Made by a program: the position numbers and the translations under genes | Assembly: GCA_002308235.1 (NCBI GenBank) | Contig: DBVS01000035.1 | Coordinates: forward strand, 206-7,553 | DNA length: 7,348 nt | Source: Lachnospiraceae bacterium UBA1258 | Lineage (GTDB): Bacteria > Bacillota > Clostridia > Lachnospirales > Lachnospiraceae | Direction of reading: 5' to 3' | In this document: in pieces, positions 1 to 7,200 of the stretch | How the letters are laid out: each line of letters starts with the position of its first letter | Numbering within the stretch: position 1 is the stretch's first letter | Notes under the pieces: model-generated | What the model was told of the DNA's origin: nothing | The model's input: the letters and a program-made list of their open reading frames with translations, nothing else | Databases searched by the model: none

Positions 1-194
1 TGAGCGCCGTTTGCAAGCCACTTCTTTGCTTCTTCTTCGTTGAACTTAACGGTGCTGGGCTCGGTGGAAGGATCGTAGGTACCGATCTCTGCGATGAACC
101 TGCCGTCTCTGGGGGATCTGGAATCTGCTACTACTACTCTATAGAAAGGAGCTTTCTTCTGACCCATTCTTTTTAATCTGATCTTAACTGCCAT
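1..194 (-). CDS. rpsP: 30S ribosomal protein S16, 3' end cut off by window edge
   Basis: Reading the minus strand from the ATG at 194-192 gives 64 codons with no stop before the left edge. The protein begins MAVKIRLKRMGQKKAPFYRV and continues with the S16 hallmarks VVADSRSPRDGRFI and EIGTYDP. S16 is a primary-binding protein of the small ribosomal subunit that helps 16S rRNA fold. The family is usually about 80-90 residues, so roughly 20 C-terminal residues lie outside the window. The start is fixed by an excellent Shine-Dalgarno sequence just upstream and by the conserved N-terminus. It follows ffh after 54 bp, the same order as in Bacillus subtilis, where rpsP and then rimM/trmD/rplS follow ffh. 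No convincing promoter was found in the gap, so it is probably co-transcribed with ylxM-ffh. Identity is secure. Confidence 0.97.
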   Translation of the reverse strand, partial: MAVKIRLKRMGQKKAPFYRVVVADSRSPRDGRFIAEIGTYDPSTEPSTVKFNEEEAKKWLANGA

Positions 195-200
195 TTTTAT

Positions 201-209
201 TCACCTCCG
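201..209 (-). promoter_or_regulatory. Strong ribosome binding site of rpsP
   Basis: On the minus strand the sequence GGAGGTGA sits about 6-7 nt before the rpsP ATG and is a near-perfect complement to the 16S rRNA 3' end. It fixes the rpsP start. It is clearly stronger than the sites ahead of ffh and ftsY, which fits the high output expected of a ribosomal protein gene. Confidence 0.9.
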
Positions 210-214
210 GCTTA

Positions 215-239
215 TTTTGAAAAAAATATTTATTCAAAA
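215..239 (-). repeat. Weak AT-only inverted repeat in the ffh–rpsP gap
   Basis: The arms TTTTGAA (215-221) and TTCAAAA (233-239) flank an 11-nt loop made only of A and T. In the minus-strand transcript this gives a 7-bp stem with a single G-C pair. It is too weak to be called a terminator, and rpsP follows at once. It could be a processing or mild pausing site, or simply the result of AT-rich composition. Confidence 0.3.
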
Positions 240-248
240 AGGTATTTC

Positions 249-1598
249 TCAAAACGGAAATCTCCCTTTTTTGCCTCCGAATTTCCCCATCATTCCGGGG
301 AACTGTTTCATCATCTTCTGAGACTGCTCAAACTGTTTGATGAATCTGTTTACTTCGCTGATATCAACTCCCGCACCCTTCGCGATCCTGAATTTTCTCT
401 GAGGGCTCATGAGCTTGGGGTTCTCTCTCTCCTGTTTGGTCATGCTGAGGACAATGGCCTCGGTTCGCTTAAGCTTAAGCTCGGCCTCATCCGAATCAAG
501 GTCACCGGCCTTTATTCCCATACCCGGGAGCATGGAAAGAATCGAAGCAAATCCACCGAGTTTCTTCATTTGTTTCATGCTCTCAAGGTAATCGTTAAAG
601 TCAAACTTGCCCTTTTTAAGGCGTTTTGCCATTTCGGCGTCTTTTTGAACGTCACGCTCCTCGTTTGCTGCCTGAACCTTGTCTATGAGGGTTAATACAT
701 CACCCATTCCGAGAATACGGTTAGCCATTCTGTCGGGATAGAAAGGCTCCATATCATTAAGTTTTTCACCGTTTGAAGCAAAAAGAATGGGTTTACCGGT
801 AACAGCTTTTACGGAAAGGGCCGCACCGCCTCTGGTGTCGCCGTCAGCCTTAGAAAGGATGACCCCGTCGATGCCGACCTTCTCATTAAATTCGGTCGCC
901 ACGTTTACCGCGTCCTGACCTGTCATGGCATCCACAACAAGCAGTGTTTCATGAACATCAACGGCTGCTTTTATCTCTTTAAGTTCATCCATCATGGAAT
1001 CGTCTATATGAAGACGTCCGGCCGTATCGAGGATGACTACGTTAAATGCGTTTTTAACCGCATAATCGTATGCTTCTTTGGCAATCTTTGCAGGTTTAAC
1101 GTCGGTACCCAAAGCGAATACCTCAGTCTCTGCCTTTTCACCGTTTCTTTTTAACTGATCTATAGCAGCGGGTCTGTAAATATCACAGGCAACAAGAAGG
1201 GTTTTCTTGCTCTTTAATTTAAGGCGTGTGGCAAGCTTGGCCGCCGCAGTGGTTTTACCTGCACCCTGAAGTCCGCAGAGCATGAAGACCGTGACTTCCT
1301 TACCGGGTCTGAAGGTAAGATCCGTAACTTCGCTTCCCATGATGGAAGTAAGTTCTTCGTTAACGATCTTAACAATCATCTGGCCGGGATTTAAGCCTTC
1401 CATTACGTCCTGACCCACGGCACGCTCTGTAACGTTTGATATAAACTGTTTTACAACCTTAAAGTTAACATCGGCCTCAAGAAGCGCCATTTTTACGTCT
1501 TTAAGCGCGGACTTGACATCCTCTTCGCTTAATCGACCCTTACCCCTTAAAGCCCTGAAAACATTTTGAAGTTTTTCGGTTAAGCTTTCAAAAGCCAT
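249..1598 (-). CDS. ffh: Signal recognition particle protein Ffh (SRP54 GTPase)
   Basis: This 449-residue protein has the full length and layout of bacterial Ffh. It binds signal sequences on ribosomes through its M domain and 4.5S/6S RNA, and delivers the complex to FtsY at the membrane. The N domain spans about residues 1-95. The G domain follows: P-loop GLQGAGKTT (109-117), DIYRPAA (139-145), DTAGR (191-195), then SKAD (249-252), DTRGG (254-258) and SNGEK (275-279). The M domain runs from about 297 (LGMGD) to the end, with the RNA-binding segment around 398-425 and a methionine-rich tail (QKMMKQFPGMM). Three normally conserved spots differ from the textbook form: SKAD for TKxD, SNGE for GxGE, and GAG for the RNA-contacting GSG (408-410). 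All are conservative or small changes in an otherwise intact protein, probably lineage-specific. The start lies 3 nt after the ylxM stop. The best SD-like sequence, GGAGA, lies inside the end of ylxM about 11 nt upstream, so translational coupling is likely. Confidence 0.98.
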   Translation of the reverse strand: MAFESLTEKLQNVFRALRGKGRLSEEDVKSALKDVKMALLEADVNFKVVKQFISNVTERAVGQDVMEGLNPGQMIVKIVNEELTSIMGSEVTDLTFRPGKEVTVFMLCGLQGAGKTTAAAKLATRLKLKSKKTLLVACDIYRPAAIDQLKRNGEKAETEVFALGTDVKPAKIAKEAYDYAVKNAFNVVILDTAGRLHIDDSMMDELKEIKAAVDVHETLLVVDAMTGQDAVNVATEFNEKVGIDGVILSKADGDTRGGAALSVKAVTGKPILFASNGEKLNDMEPFYPDRMANRILGMGDVLTLIDKVQAANEERDVQKDAEMAKRLKKGKFDFNDYLESMKQMKKLGGFASILSMLPGMGIKAGDLDSDEAELKLKRTEAIVLSMTKQERENPKLMSPQRKFRIAKGAGVDISEVNRFIKQFEQSQKMMKQFPGMMGKFGGKKGRFPF

Positions 1599-1601
1599 TC
1601 G

Positions 1602-1943
1602 TCAGAGTTCTCCGATTATTTCTTTCAATTCGTTTCTGATCTCATTTTTAACGTTCTCGGAAAGATTCTTTTCGCTTTCAACGATTCCGTCGATCTTTGA
1701 GATCTTTTCTTTGATGTGACAGAATTTATCCACGAGGCCAAGCTTCTCCTCATAGGTGGAAAGGATCTTGTCACACCGTTTTATGATATCGTGAATGCCC
1801 TGTCTGGAAACACCTTCCTCTTCGGATAGTTCGCTTAAGGACAGATCATCACAGACAGCGGCGCTGTATATTTTTTGCTGATGTTCGGTGAGCAGTTCTC
1901 CGTAAAAATCAAACAGGAGCGCTCTTTTAATAATGTCATCCAT
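1602..1943 (-). CDS. ylxM: YlxM family HTH protein, SRP-associated
   Basis: This is a 113-residue protein of the UPF0122/YlxM family. The visible signature is LLFDFYGELLTEHQQKIY near the N-terminus (residues 9-26), then a sigma-70 region 4-like helix-turn-helix (about 33-60, containing SLSELSEEEGVSRQGIHDI), then a charged helical tail (about 62-113). The family almost always precedes ffh, and in streptococci YlxM has been reported to influence SRP components. Whether it binds DNA here is not known. The ATG at 1943-1941 is chosen because AAAGGTGA lies 6 nt upstream and the N-terminus matches the family. A near-consensus promoter and a perfect inverted repeat lie directly in front of it, so ylxM-ffh probably has its own transcript in addition to any read-through from ilvA. 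Its TGA stop, one codon and the ffh ATG are all in one frame. Confidence 0.95.
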   Translation of the reverse strand: MDDIIKRALLFDFYGELLTEHQQKIYSAAVCDDLSLSELSEEEGVSRQGIHDIIKRCDKILSTYEEKLGLVDKFCHIKEKISKIDGIVESEKNLSENVKNEIRNELKEIIGEL

Positions 1944-1946
1944 TAA

Positions 1947-1980
1947 AAATCACCTTTGCCATAATACACAAAGGTGATTT
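1947..1980 (-). repeat. Perfect 12-bp inverted repeat over the ylxM promoter and RBS
   Basis: Seen directly: on the plus strand AAATCACCTTTG (1947-1958) and CAAAGGTGATTT (1969-1980) are exact reverse complements separated by 10 bp. In minus-strand terms, the upstream arm fills most of the -35/-10 spacer and the downstream arm covers the predicted start site and the ylxM Shine-Dalgarno. The arm centres are about 22 bp apart, roughly two helical turns. Three readings are possible: an operator for a dimeric repressor; an RNA hairpin that hides AAAGGUGA in transcripts entering from ilvA; or a weak intrinsic terminator, since the 3' arm runs into UUUUU. These are not mutually exclusive. I do not recognise the arm as a known regulator's site. 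Confidence 0.8.
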
Positions 1981-1989
1981 CGTTGTCAA
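1961..1989 (-). promoter_or_regulatory. Predicted sigma-A promoter for ylxM-ffh(-rpsP)
   Basis: The minus strand reads TTGACA (1989-1984, perfect -35), a 17-bp spacer, then TATTAT (1966-1961, five of six matches to the -10 consensus). The expected start site is near 1954, within 1957-1953, only about 11-14 nt before the ylxM ATG. The leader would then be little more than the Shine-Dalgarno itself. This is the only convincing promoter found in the window, and it sits in one of the only two gaps longer than 10 bp. Confidence 0.85.
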
Positions 1990-2031
1990 GTATTTTTACT
2001 TTACACTTTATAAAATTTTTGAAAAGCATAG
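1990..2031 (-). promoter_or_regulatory. AT-rich stretch upstream of the ylxM promoter, possible UP element
   Basis: The bases between the ilvA stop and the -35 box are strongly AT-rich, with short A/T runs at about 1992-1996, 2011-2014 and 2015-2019. Position and composition resemble an UP element contacted by the RNA polymerase alpha subunits, but the match to the consensus is only general. No GC-rich hairpin with a U-tract follows ilvA here, so there is no ordinary terminator between ilvA and the promoter. Confidence 0.4.
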
Positions 2032-3249
2032 TTAAATGTTGGTCCTTACAAGCTTAGGCTTATATCCGTTCTTTTCAAGTTCGGAAATGATCTGATTCTT
2101 GTGATCGGTGCCGAAGGCTTCAAGAGTGATCCTTAATTCCACCGCAGCACTTCTGTTTATCGAAACGAACTGGTTATGCTCAAGCTTGATGACGTTTCCG
2201 TTTTCTTTTGCGATGATGCCCGAAACCTTCATAAGTTCGCCAGGTTTGTCGGGAAGAAGCACAGATACGGTAAATATCCTGTCTCTTAAGATAAGGCCCT
2301 GGGAAACCACACTTGACATGGTGATAACGTCCATGTTTCCGCCGCTTAAGATACAAACGATCTTTTTATTCTTGCAGTCAAGATATTTTAAAGCAGCCAC
2401 GGACAAAAGTCCCGAGTTTTCGACTACCATCTTGTGGTTTTCAACCATATCAAGGAAGGAAACCACCAGATCAGCATCGGGAACGGTTATCACATCGTCA
2501 AGGTTTTCCTTAAGATAAGGGAAAAGCTTATCTCCCGGTGTCTTAACCGCGGTACCGTCGGCAATGGTATTAACTCCCTTAAGGGTTACGACTTTACCGG
2601 CTTTTAAGGATTCCTGCAGGCAGTTTGCGCCTTCAGGCTCAACACCGATGACCTTGATCTTGGGATTTAAAAGCTTTGCAAGGGTGGAAACGCCCGTTGC
2701 AAGCCCGCCGCCTCCGATGGGAACAAGAATGTAATCCACCAAAGGAAGTTCTTTGATAATCTCCATGGCAATGGTGCCCTGACCGGTTGCTACGCCGAAA
2801 TCATTGAAGGGATGGATAAAGGTATATCCGTGCTCTGCGGCAAGTTCATATGCCTTCTCACAGGCCTCGTCATATACATCACCGTAAAGCACCACTTCGG
2901 CGCCGTACCCCTTGGTACGGTTAACCTTGATAAGAGGTGTTGTGGTGGGCATTACGATGGTTGCCTTAACGCCGTAACACTTGGCTGCATAGGCAACCCC
3001 CTGAGCGTGGTTACCTGCGGAGGCTGTGATGATACCCTTCTTTCTTTCTTCCTCGGAAAGAGTGCTCATCTTGTAATATGCGCCGCGAACTTTGTAGGCT
3101 CCCGTAAACTGCATGTTTTCGGGCTTAAGATAAACCTTGTTGCCTGTGCTCTTGCTGAAATAATCACTGTAAACAAGTTTGGTATCGAGAATGACTTCCT
3201 TAACCTTCTCGGAGGCTTCCTCAAATTTAGCGAGTGTCAGTTCTTCCAT
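2032..3249 (-). CDS. ilvA: Threonine ammonia-lyase, medium form with one C-terminal ACT domain
   Basis: This PLP enzyme deaminates L-threonine to 2-oxobutanoate and ammonia, feeding isoleucine synthesis or threonine catabolism in the cytosol. Visible fold-type II features are TGAYKVRGA with the PLP lysine at K53, SAGNHAQG (77-84), the phosphate-binding GGGGL (179-183), and LSGGN (301-305), whose serine normally contacts the PLP ring nitrogen. An ACT-like regulatory domain fills about 325-403 (FTVSVLLPDKPGELMKVSGI). At 405 residues it is longer than catabolic TdcB (about 330) and shorter than the two-ACT biosynthetic IlvA (about 510), which matches the medium class. Sequence alone does not settle biosynthetic versus catabolic use or the effector bound. 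The ATG lies 5 nt after the ftsY stop; AGAGG and AGGGG upstream, the former inside the ftsY end, can serve as the ribosome binding site. No isoleucine pathway gene is nearby, so its place among secretion genes is odd. Confidence 0.95.
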   Translation of the reverse strand: MEELTLAKFEEASEKVKEVILDTKLVYSDYFSKSTGNKVYLKPENMQFTGAYKVRGAYYKMSTLSEEERKKGIITASAGNHAQGVAYAAKCYGVKATIVMPTTTPLIKVNRTKGYGAEVVLYGDVYDEACEKAYELAAEHGYTFIHPFNDFGVATGQGTIAMEIIKELPLVDYILVPIGGGGLATGVSTLAKLLNPKIKVIGVEPEGANCLQESLKAGKVVTLKGVNTIADGTAVKTPGDKLFPYLKENLDDVITVPDADLVVSFLDMVENHKMVVENSGLLSVAALKYLDCKNKKIVCILSGGNMDVITMSSVVSQGLILRDRIFTVSVLLPDKPGELMKVSGIIAKENGNVIKLEHNQFVSINRSAAVELRITLEAFGTDHKNQIISELEKNGYKPKLVRTNI

Positions 3250-3254
3250 GTCCC

Positions 3255-4205
3255 CTATTCCTCTTCATTGATAAATAATGCGTCCACGAATTCCTCGGGA
3301 TTAAACCGTTCCAGATCGTCTATTCCTTCACCGACTCCGATATATTTAACCGGAATGTTCAGTTCGTTCATTACCGCAATTGCGATCCCGCCCTTTGCGG
3401 TTCCGTCCATTTTCGTAAGTACAATGCCGTTTAAGTCCGCAACACTGTCAAATTCCCTGGCCTGATTGATGGCGTTCTGCCCTGTGGTGGCATCCAGCAC
3501 CACCCAGGTTTCCCTGTGGGCATCTGGATATTCCCTGTCAACAACCTTATTCATCTTACGAAGTTCTTCCATAAGGTTTTTCTTGTTATGAAGTCTCCCT
3601 GCCGTATCACAGAGAAGAACGTCCGTTTTACGGGCTTTGGCGGCATTAACGGCGTCAAAAACCACGCTTGCGGGGTCTGTTCCTTCACCGGATGAAATAA
3701 TGTCAACGCCCGCTCGTTTGGACCATTCGGTTAACTGCTCGTTGGCTGCGGCTCTGAAGGTATCCGCTGCGGCAACAAGCACTTTTTTGCCATTTTCCTT
3801 CATGCGTCCCGCAAGTTTTCCCACGGTGGTGGTCTTTCCCACCCCGTTAACTCCCACGATCATGATAACCGATTTTTGGTTTTCAAAATCGTATGCGTCC
3901 CCGGGAACCGCCATTTTTTCTTTGAGCATGTTACAAAGCAGCTCTCTTGCGCCCATGGGTTCTTTTATCTTGTTTTCTTTAATGGCTTTCTTAAGTTCTT
4001 CAATAATCTCGCCTGAGGTTTTAACTCCCACATCACCCATAACGAGCATTTCTTCGATCTCTTCATAGAAATCGTCATCGATTTCGGAAAAACCGTGAAA
4101 TACGGCATTTAATCCCGACATCATGCCCTTACGTGTCTTGGACAGACCGTTCTTCAATTTCTCAAAAAAGCCTGTTTTTTCTTTTACTTTCTCTGTTTCT
4201 GCCAT
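3255..4205 (-). CDS. ftsY: Signal recognition particle receptor FtsY
   Basis: This 316-residue SRP GTPase docks Ffh-ribosome complexes at the membrane. It lacks the long acidic A domain of E. coli FtsY, as is usual in Gram-positives. Residues 12-31 (GFFEKLKNGLSKTRKG and following) form the conserved amphipathic lipid-binding helix leading into the N domain. The G domain contains P-loop GVNGVGKTT (118-126), DTFRAAA (148-154), DTAGR (200-204), TKMD (264-267), KGG (271-273) and GVGE (290-293); all are canonical, unlike the variant positions in the neighbouring Ffh. The ATG starts 2 nt after the smc stop. Only weak SD-like sequence (AAGGA, about 15 nt away) precedes it, so translation probably depends on coupling to smc. 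FtsY and Ffh are coded in the same region but on either side of ilvA. Confidence 0.97.
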   Translation of the reverse strand: MAETEKVKEKTGFFEKLKNGLSKTRKGMMSGLNAVFHGFSEIDDDFYEEIEEMLVMGDVGVKTSGEIIEELKKAIKENKIKEPMGARELLCNMLKEKMAVPGDAYDFENQKSVIMIVGVNGVGKTTTVGKLAGRMKENGKKVLVAAADTFRAAANEQLTEWSKRAGVDIISSGEGTDPASVVFDAVNAAKARKTDVLLCDTAGRLHNKKNLMEELRKMNKVVDREYPDAHRETWVVLDATTGQNAINQAREFDSVADLNGIVLTKMDGTAKGGIAIAVMNELNIPVKYIGVGEGIDDLERFNPEEFVDALFINEEE

Positions 4206-4207
4206 TT

Positions 4208-7200
4208 CTAATCATCCAAATCCTTGTCGATAAGATTAACGCTGACAAGGGCCGATACACCCTTCTCCTGCATGGTTATACCGTAGAGTCTGTCGGCACG
4301 GTTCATGGTGCCGCGTCTGTGGGTAATAACGATAAACTGGGTGTGTTTTGTAAGTTTATGAAGGTATTTTGCAAATCTGTCCACGTTGCTTTCGTCAAGA
4401 GCTGCCTCAATTTCGTCCAGGAGACAGAAAGGCGAAGGCTTCAGGTTCTGGATTGCAAAAAGAAGGGCTATGGCTGTAAGAGCCTTCTCACCACCGGAAA
4501 GCTGCATCATGTTCTGGAGTTTCTTTCCCGGAGGCTGTGCGATGATACGGATTCCGGCCTCAAGGATGTCCTCTTCCTCAATAAGTTCAAGAGTTCCTTT
4601 ACCGCCTCCGAACATCTCTTTAAATACCTTGTCAAATTCGGCGTTGATGCTCTTAAAGTTCTCGGCAAACTGCTTGCGCATTGCTTCATCAAGGTCAACG
4701 ATGATATCTTCAAGGTTCTTTTTCGCCTCGATAAGGTCGTCATGTTGGGTCTTTAAGAAGTTGTAACGCTCGGATACGTTCTTGTATTCTTCAATGGCGT
4801 TTACGTTTACGTCACCTAACTTCTTGATGGCTTCCTTTACCTGGGTTATGCGGCGCTTCATGCCGTTCAGATCCGTCATGGTCTCGTCGCGAAGGGATGA
4901 AGCATCGGAAAGAGTAACTTCGTATTCTTCCCACATGTAATTGATCTTGGCCTCGATGTTTTCCTCCAGCTTTTCCTTCTGGGAATTGAGGCGGAACATT
5001 TCTTTGTCCAAAGCGGAAAGCTTTTCGGAGATCTCTTCGCGCTTGGTAAAGAAGCTCTTTCTGTTCTCGGACAAGGCATCTCTTGCTTCGATATCGTCCT
5101 TTAACTTGGTCTGCATCTCATCCTGAGAAGTTGCGCTTGCAAGAAGGGTCTTTTCAATCTCGGAAATGTTATGCTCTTTATTCTTGATCTCGTCCTCGCC
5201 GTCGGAAAGCTTACGATTGAGCTCTTTGGCGTCGATTTCGAAACGGCTTATCTCGTCTTCGATTCGCTGCAGGTTCTGGTTTACGAAGTCCTGAGTCTGC
5301 ATCATCTTGTTTACTTCAAGGTCGCGCTTTGCAAGTTCGGTGGAATAATCGGATTCTTTGTCCCGCTCGTTTTTAAGGGCTTCCTGAAGTTTTTCAATCT
5401 CGGCATTTAAGTCTTTTTCAAGCTTTTCGGAATCTTCGAGGGACTTGATGGTCTCAACCTTGCCGGTTTCGATTTCTTTAAGTTTAACCTCGATTTCGCT
5501 CTCTTCGCCTGCTAAGGCCTTGGATCCCGCGATAGCCTCGCGCTTTCTTTCTTCGGCCTTCACCACGTTGATATTTGCGGTGTTCTGTTCGATGTATTTT
5601 CTCTGGAGAGAAGCCTTTAATTCTTCGATCTCCATGCGCATCTTGTTACGCTCGGATTTCTTTTTCTCGGTTTCATCAAGAAGGACATCAATCTGCTTAA
5701 GTACTTCCTTGGTCTTCTTTTCCAGTTCTTCGATTTCACGTCTGCGGCCCAAGAGATTGGAATTATTCTTAAAAGCACCGCCGCTGATGGCACCGCCCGG
5801 AACAAGCAATTCGCCTTCCAGGGTGACCATACGGATTGAAAACTCGTATTTACGGGCAATCTTTAAGGCATTATCCACGTTATCGACTACCACGATTCTG
5901 CCGAGCATGGCCTTTGCCACATTGATATATTTCTTCTCAATGTGAACAAGTTCGTCCGCCATACCGAGAACACCCGTCTCCTCCAAGACTTCCTTTGTCT
6001 TAAATTCCTGAGGGTTGGTAAGGCTGGTAAGGGGCAGGAATGTGGCACGGCCCAGTTTGTTTTTCTTTAAGAAGTTAATCATCTTCTTGGCCGTGGATTC
6101 ATCGTCCGTAACTATATTCTGAATGTTTCCGCCAAGGGCTGTTTCGATGGCGTTTTCATACTTTTCGTCTACTTTGATGATGTCAGCAACGACTCCGATG
6201 ATACCTTTCTCGGAATCCTTCTGCTCCATGACTTTTTTGACGCTGCCGCCGTAACCTTCGTATCTTTCGGTAAGGTTTGTAAGGGCATCCAGAGTGGATT
6301 TGTCTCTGTGATAGCTTACCTGAAGGTCCCGGGTTTCTTTGTCCATGGAAGCGATCTCTTCTCTGATAGCCTCCACAGCCTCGTCCTTCTTTTGAAGGTC
6401 GGCATTCATGTTTTCGATATCCGCATTGATTCTGTCACGTTCATCCTGTAAGCGTTTGATGTCGGCGTCATGCTTTTCTTCATCCGATTTTACGCTCAAA
6501 ATGCGGGAATTGAGCTCTGCCTTACGGATGTTGATTTCTTCCTTAAGGGTATCAAAACGACCGAGCTGGCTCTTTACGGTAGCTCGTTTGTTGAGTTCTT
6601 CGATGATGGCGTTCTTATCGGCTTCGATCTTGTCGGTGAGTTCGGATATCTTTTCCTGAACGGCGCTTAAAGCTTCGCTTGCTTCTTTCTTGCTTTCGTT
6701 AAGGTTCTTTACTTCCTCATCGTTTTTGGTCTTTTCCGCAAGAACGGCTTCTTTGTCCGCAACGCGTTTGTCTTTATCGGCGTTAACTTCGGAAAGACGT
6801 TCTTTGATATTTGATTCGCTGGTCTTTAAGGAATTGATCTGCTCCTTTAAAAGAAGGATCTCTCCCTCGAGTTTTTCTTTCAAAACGGAGGAATCTGTGA
6901 GCTCTTTACGGGAGTTCTCGATGTGCTCGTTTAACTGTTCGATCTTTCCCTCGATCTCGTCGTATTCCTGCTTTATCTTTTCGAAGGAAGCATTGGCTTC
7001 CGCATATTCCTCTGATGCGATGTTGTTCTTTTCAAGAACGTCATCAAGCTGTTTCTTAAGGCGCTCGTTTTCAAGAAGGAAAACGTTTACATCCAGAGAT
7101 TTGAGTTCATCTCTGTGCTTTAAGAAGGTCTTGGCGACTTCGGCCTGCTTTTCAAGGGGGCCCACCTGCTTTTCAAGTTCCGCGAGGATATCCCCTACAC

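Noticed and set aside
195..248. Possible separate promoter for rpsP (TTTTTG, 16 bp, AAAATA on the minus strand)
   Set aside because: Both boxes match the consensus poorly, and the AT-rich gap makes such matches expected by chance.
2812..3465. Long plus-strand open frame opposite ilvA and the end of ftsY
   Set aside because: It lies antisense to two clearly conserved genes, spans their junction, and its translation shows no recognisable domain. It is a shadow frame.
4133..4756. Plus-strand open frame of about 207 codons opposite smc and ftsY
   Set aside because: It is antisense to the highly conserved Smc ATPase head and has no family features of its own.
7163..7165. Possible smc start at an internal GTG
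   Set aside because: The frame stays open to 7348 and upstream codons encode conserved Smc head sequence (IGQGQIDKIL, RPEDRRELF), so the gene extends beyond the window.
7144..7177. 13-bp direct repeat CCTGCTTTTCAAG at 7144-7156 and 7165-7177, 21 bp apart
   Set aside because: The offset is exactly seven codons inside smc and encodes two LEKQ units of a coiled-coil heptad pattern. Protein structure explains it.
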